NCBI GenBank assembly: GCA_021732215.1
Contig: JAKFVL010000006.1
Location: 310,001 to 374,000 of the forward strand
DNA length: 64,000 nt
Direction of reading: 5' to 3'
DNA from: Hyphomicrobiales bacterium
GTDB taxonomy: Bacteria > Pseudomonadota > Alphaproteobacteria > Rhizobiales > Xanthobacteraceae
Positions within the stretch are counted from its first letter, which is position 1; each line of letters begins with the position of its first letter. The notes beneath the pieces were generated by a model. It did not search any database, was not told where the DNA came from, and saw only the letters and a list, made by a program, of their open reading frames with translations. The translations under genes and the position numbers were made by a program. Below are positions 62,654-64,000 of the stretch, piece by piece.

Positions 62654-64000
62654 GTGAGCAACCTTTTTCCCCTGCCCCCCATTTTTGAACCTGTCTCGGA
62701 ATCCGAACGCCTGGCTGTTCTCGACAGCTACGACGTGCTGGATTCCGCGCCTGAAAGCGGGTTCGATGACGTGGTCATGCTGGCGCGACAAATCTGCGAA
62801 ACCCCCATCGCTCTCGTCAGCCTGGTTGCGTCCGACCGGCAATGGTTCAAGGCGGTCTCCGGCTTAAGCGTTTGTGAAACGCCACTCGATCAGTCGGTGT
62901 GCGCGCATGCGCTGCGACAGACGGAAACGCTCATCATTCCCGATCTGACCAAGGATGAGCGTACGCGCGACAACCCGCTCGTAACGGGCGATCCGTTCAT
63001 TCGCTTTTACGCGGGAGCGTTGCTGACATCTCCATCCGGCATTCCGATCGGTACGGTTTGTGTGATTGACACCGAACCGCGCCCGGAAGGTCTCACGGCC
63101 GATCAACAGTTTGCGCTTGAGGCCTTGGGTCGGCAAGTGATGACGATGCTTGAGCTTCGGCGTTCAGTTCTCGAAAGCGAGATGACAGCCAGCCAGCAAC
63201 GGAGCGAAGTTTCCCGTAGTGCCGCGAGGGCGATTGAAAGCGAACGGCTGGCTGCGAAGCTGAGGATCAATGAAGAACGCCTTCGCATGGCTCAGGAAGC
63301 CGGCCGCGTCGGCAGCTTTGAAATCGATGTATCGACCGACCGGATAGCGGTTACCGAGCAATTCTGTCTGATCTTTGGTTTGCCGATGACAATGAGTATG
63401 CCCGCGGCCGATATCGAAAAGCTGGTGCATCCGGACGACCTGAATCTCGTATCGAGCCGGGACAGCAGGCAAAAAGGCAATGCGTCGCTTTACTCGGAGT
63501 ATCGGATTCGCCGGCCCGACAATGGCGAAATTGTTTGGGTGGCGCGGCGTGCGCAATTCATCCGGGATGCTTTGGGTGCGACGACGCGATTGCTCGGTAC
63601 AATTCAGGATATCACCGAACGAAAGGGCATCGAGCAGCGCCAGAAGGTTCTCAACGATGAGCTCAGTCATCGTTTGAAGAATACCCTGGCGATGGTTCAG
63701 GCGATCGCGCGGCAGACGCTGCGCAATGCGTCCGATCGCGAAGCCGTGCGTTCGTTCGAATCGCGTGTCAATGCGCTCAGCCATGCCCACGATATCCTGC
63801 TCAGGCAAAGCTGGTCCGCGGCCGATATGCAGGAGTTGATGACCGGAGTCCTGGCTCTCCTCGGCGACCGGCAACGGTTTGTCATGAGCGGCCCCCGTGT
63901 CGCTCTCGGCCCGCGAGCGGCCTTGTCGTTTTCCCTGCTCATGCACGAGCTGGCAACCAACGCTTTGAAATATGGCGCTCTTTCGGTCCAGACCGGCACC
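62654..64000 (+). CDS. GAF-PAS-HWE sensor histidine kinase (3' end beyond the window)
   Basis: An open frame of 449 codons reaches the window edge. A GAF domain (about 15-165) opens ERLAVLDSYDVLDSAPESGFDDVVMLARQ. A PAS domain (about 205-325) starts ERLRMAQEAGRVGSFEIDV and ends LLGTIQDITERKGIEQRQ. An HWE/HisKA_2-type kinase core has the phospho-His339 in LNDELSHRLKNTLAMVQAIARQTLR and the N box Asn436 in HELATNALKYG. No membrane helix is seen, so it is cytoplasmic. Such kinases often serve the general stress response or light sensing. The GTG start lies 45 bases after metW. Confidence 0.9.
   Translation, partial: MSNLFPLPPIFEPVSESERLAVLDSYDVLDSAPESGFDDVVMLARQICETPIALVSLVASDRQWFKAVSGLSVCETPLDQSVCAHALRQTETLIIPDLTKDERTRDNPLVTGDPFIRFYAGALLTSPSGIPIGTVCVIDTEPRPEGLTADQQFALEALGRQVMTMLELRRSVLESEMTASQQRSEVSRSAARAIESERLAAKLRINEERLRMAQEAGRVGSFEIDVSTDRIAVTEQFCLIFGLPMTMSMPAADIEKLVHPDDLNLVSSRDSRQKGNASLYSEYRIRRPDNGEIVWVARRAQFIRDALGATTRLLGTIQDITERKGIEQRQKVLNDELSHRLKNTLAMVQAIARQTLRNASDREAVRSFESRVNALSHAHDILLRQSWSAADMQELMTGVLALLGDRQRFVMSGPRVALGPRAALSFSLLMHELATNALKYGALSVQTGT

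Overview
The window is a GC-rich, gene-dense chromosomal segment of an alphaproteobacterium, very probably family Nitrobacteraceae (Bradyrhizobiaceae: the Bradyrhizobium, Rhodopseudomonas, Afipia and Nitrobacter group). The evidence is the tlpA / argH-lptM-lysA order, an NdvA-type glucan exporter, CpdR, a MJ0042-ftsEX-ydcF-plsC block, a SAM-II riboswitch ahead of metX-metW, and several short palindromic intergenic repeats typical of these genomes. The genus is not resolved. No transposase, integrase, rRNA or CRISPR array was seen. Names come from reading protein motifs, not from searches.

Layout. 1-5.2 kb: start of a fatty-acid CoA ligase, a D,D-carboxypeptidase, an NdvA-like exporter and a NitT/TauT-type binding protein, all on the minus strand. 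5.3-12.5 kb: small secreted proteins, a HisE-like protein, a DedA/YqaA-like membrane protein, nitronate monooxygenase with a thioesterase-like partner, a GT2 glycosyltransferase, cytochrome b561, an ABM monooxygenase and dodecin. 12.7-21.4 kb: divergent oxyR/katG, DUF808, maleylacetoacetate isomerase, a class C serine hydrolase, and a LysR regulator divergent from an exported alpha/beta hydrolase. 21.4-25.1 kb: a SorAB-like sulfite dehydrogenase pair and an ECF sigma/anti-sigma pair, lying between tRNA-Leu(CAA) and a degraded copy of that tRNA's 3' end, so probably a small old island. 25.3-36.8 kb: DsbB, an AbrB-family membrane protein, LssY-C, LrgA/LrgB, a cyclase-family protein, HNH nuclease, AlkA-type glycosylase, GluQ-RS, a soluble hybrid kinase, YihY and a HIG1-like protein. 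37-43.4 kb: cobalamin adenosyltransferase, etfBA with a 3-hydroxybutyryl-CoA dehydrogenase, and an ArsR-led operon of five small genes. 43.4-50.8 kb: tlpA, argH-lptM-lysA, a TIGR02302 protein, cpdR. 50.9-57.3 kb: division and envelope block (MJ0042 protein, ftsEX, ydcF, plsC), chaC, DUF2125. 57.4-62.6 kb: aromatic operon (chorismate mutase, hisC, tyrA) divergent from metX-metW. The window ends inside a GAF-PAS-HWE histidine kinase.

The most unusual signal is an intergenic element of about 167 bp made of two tandem long hairpins bounded by CTAG. Three full copies, one degraded copy, one internally deleted copy and one 11-nt trace occur here. Stem sequences differ between copies but pairing is kept by compensatory changes. 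Five of the six begin at, or within two bases of, the stop codon of the gene before them. The copy between ftsE and ftsX appears to supply the ribosome-binding site, start codon and first residues of FtsX.
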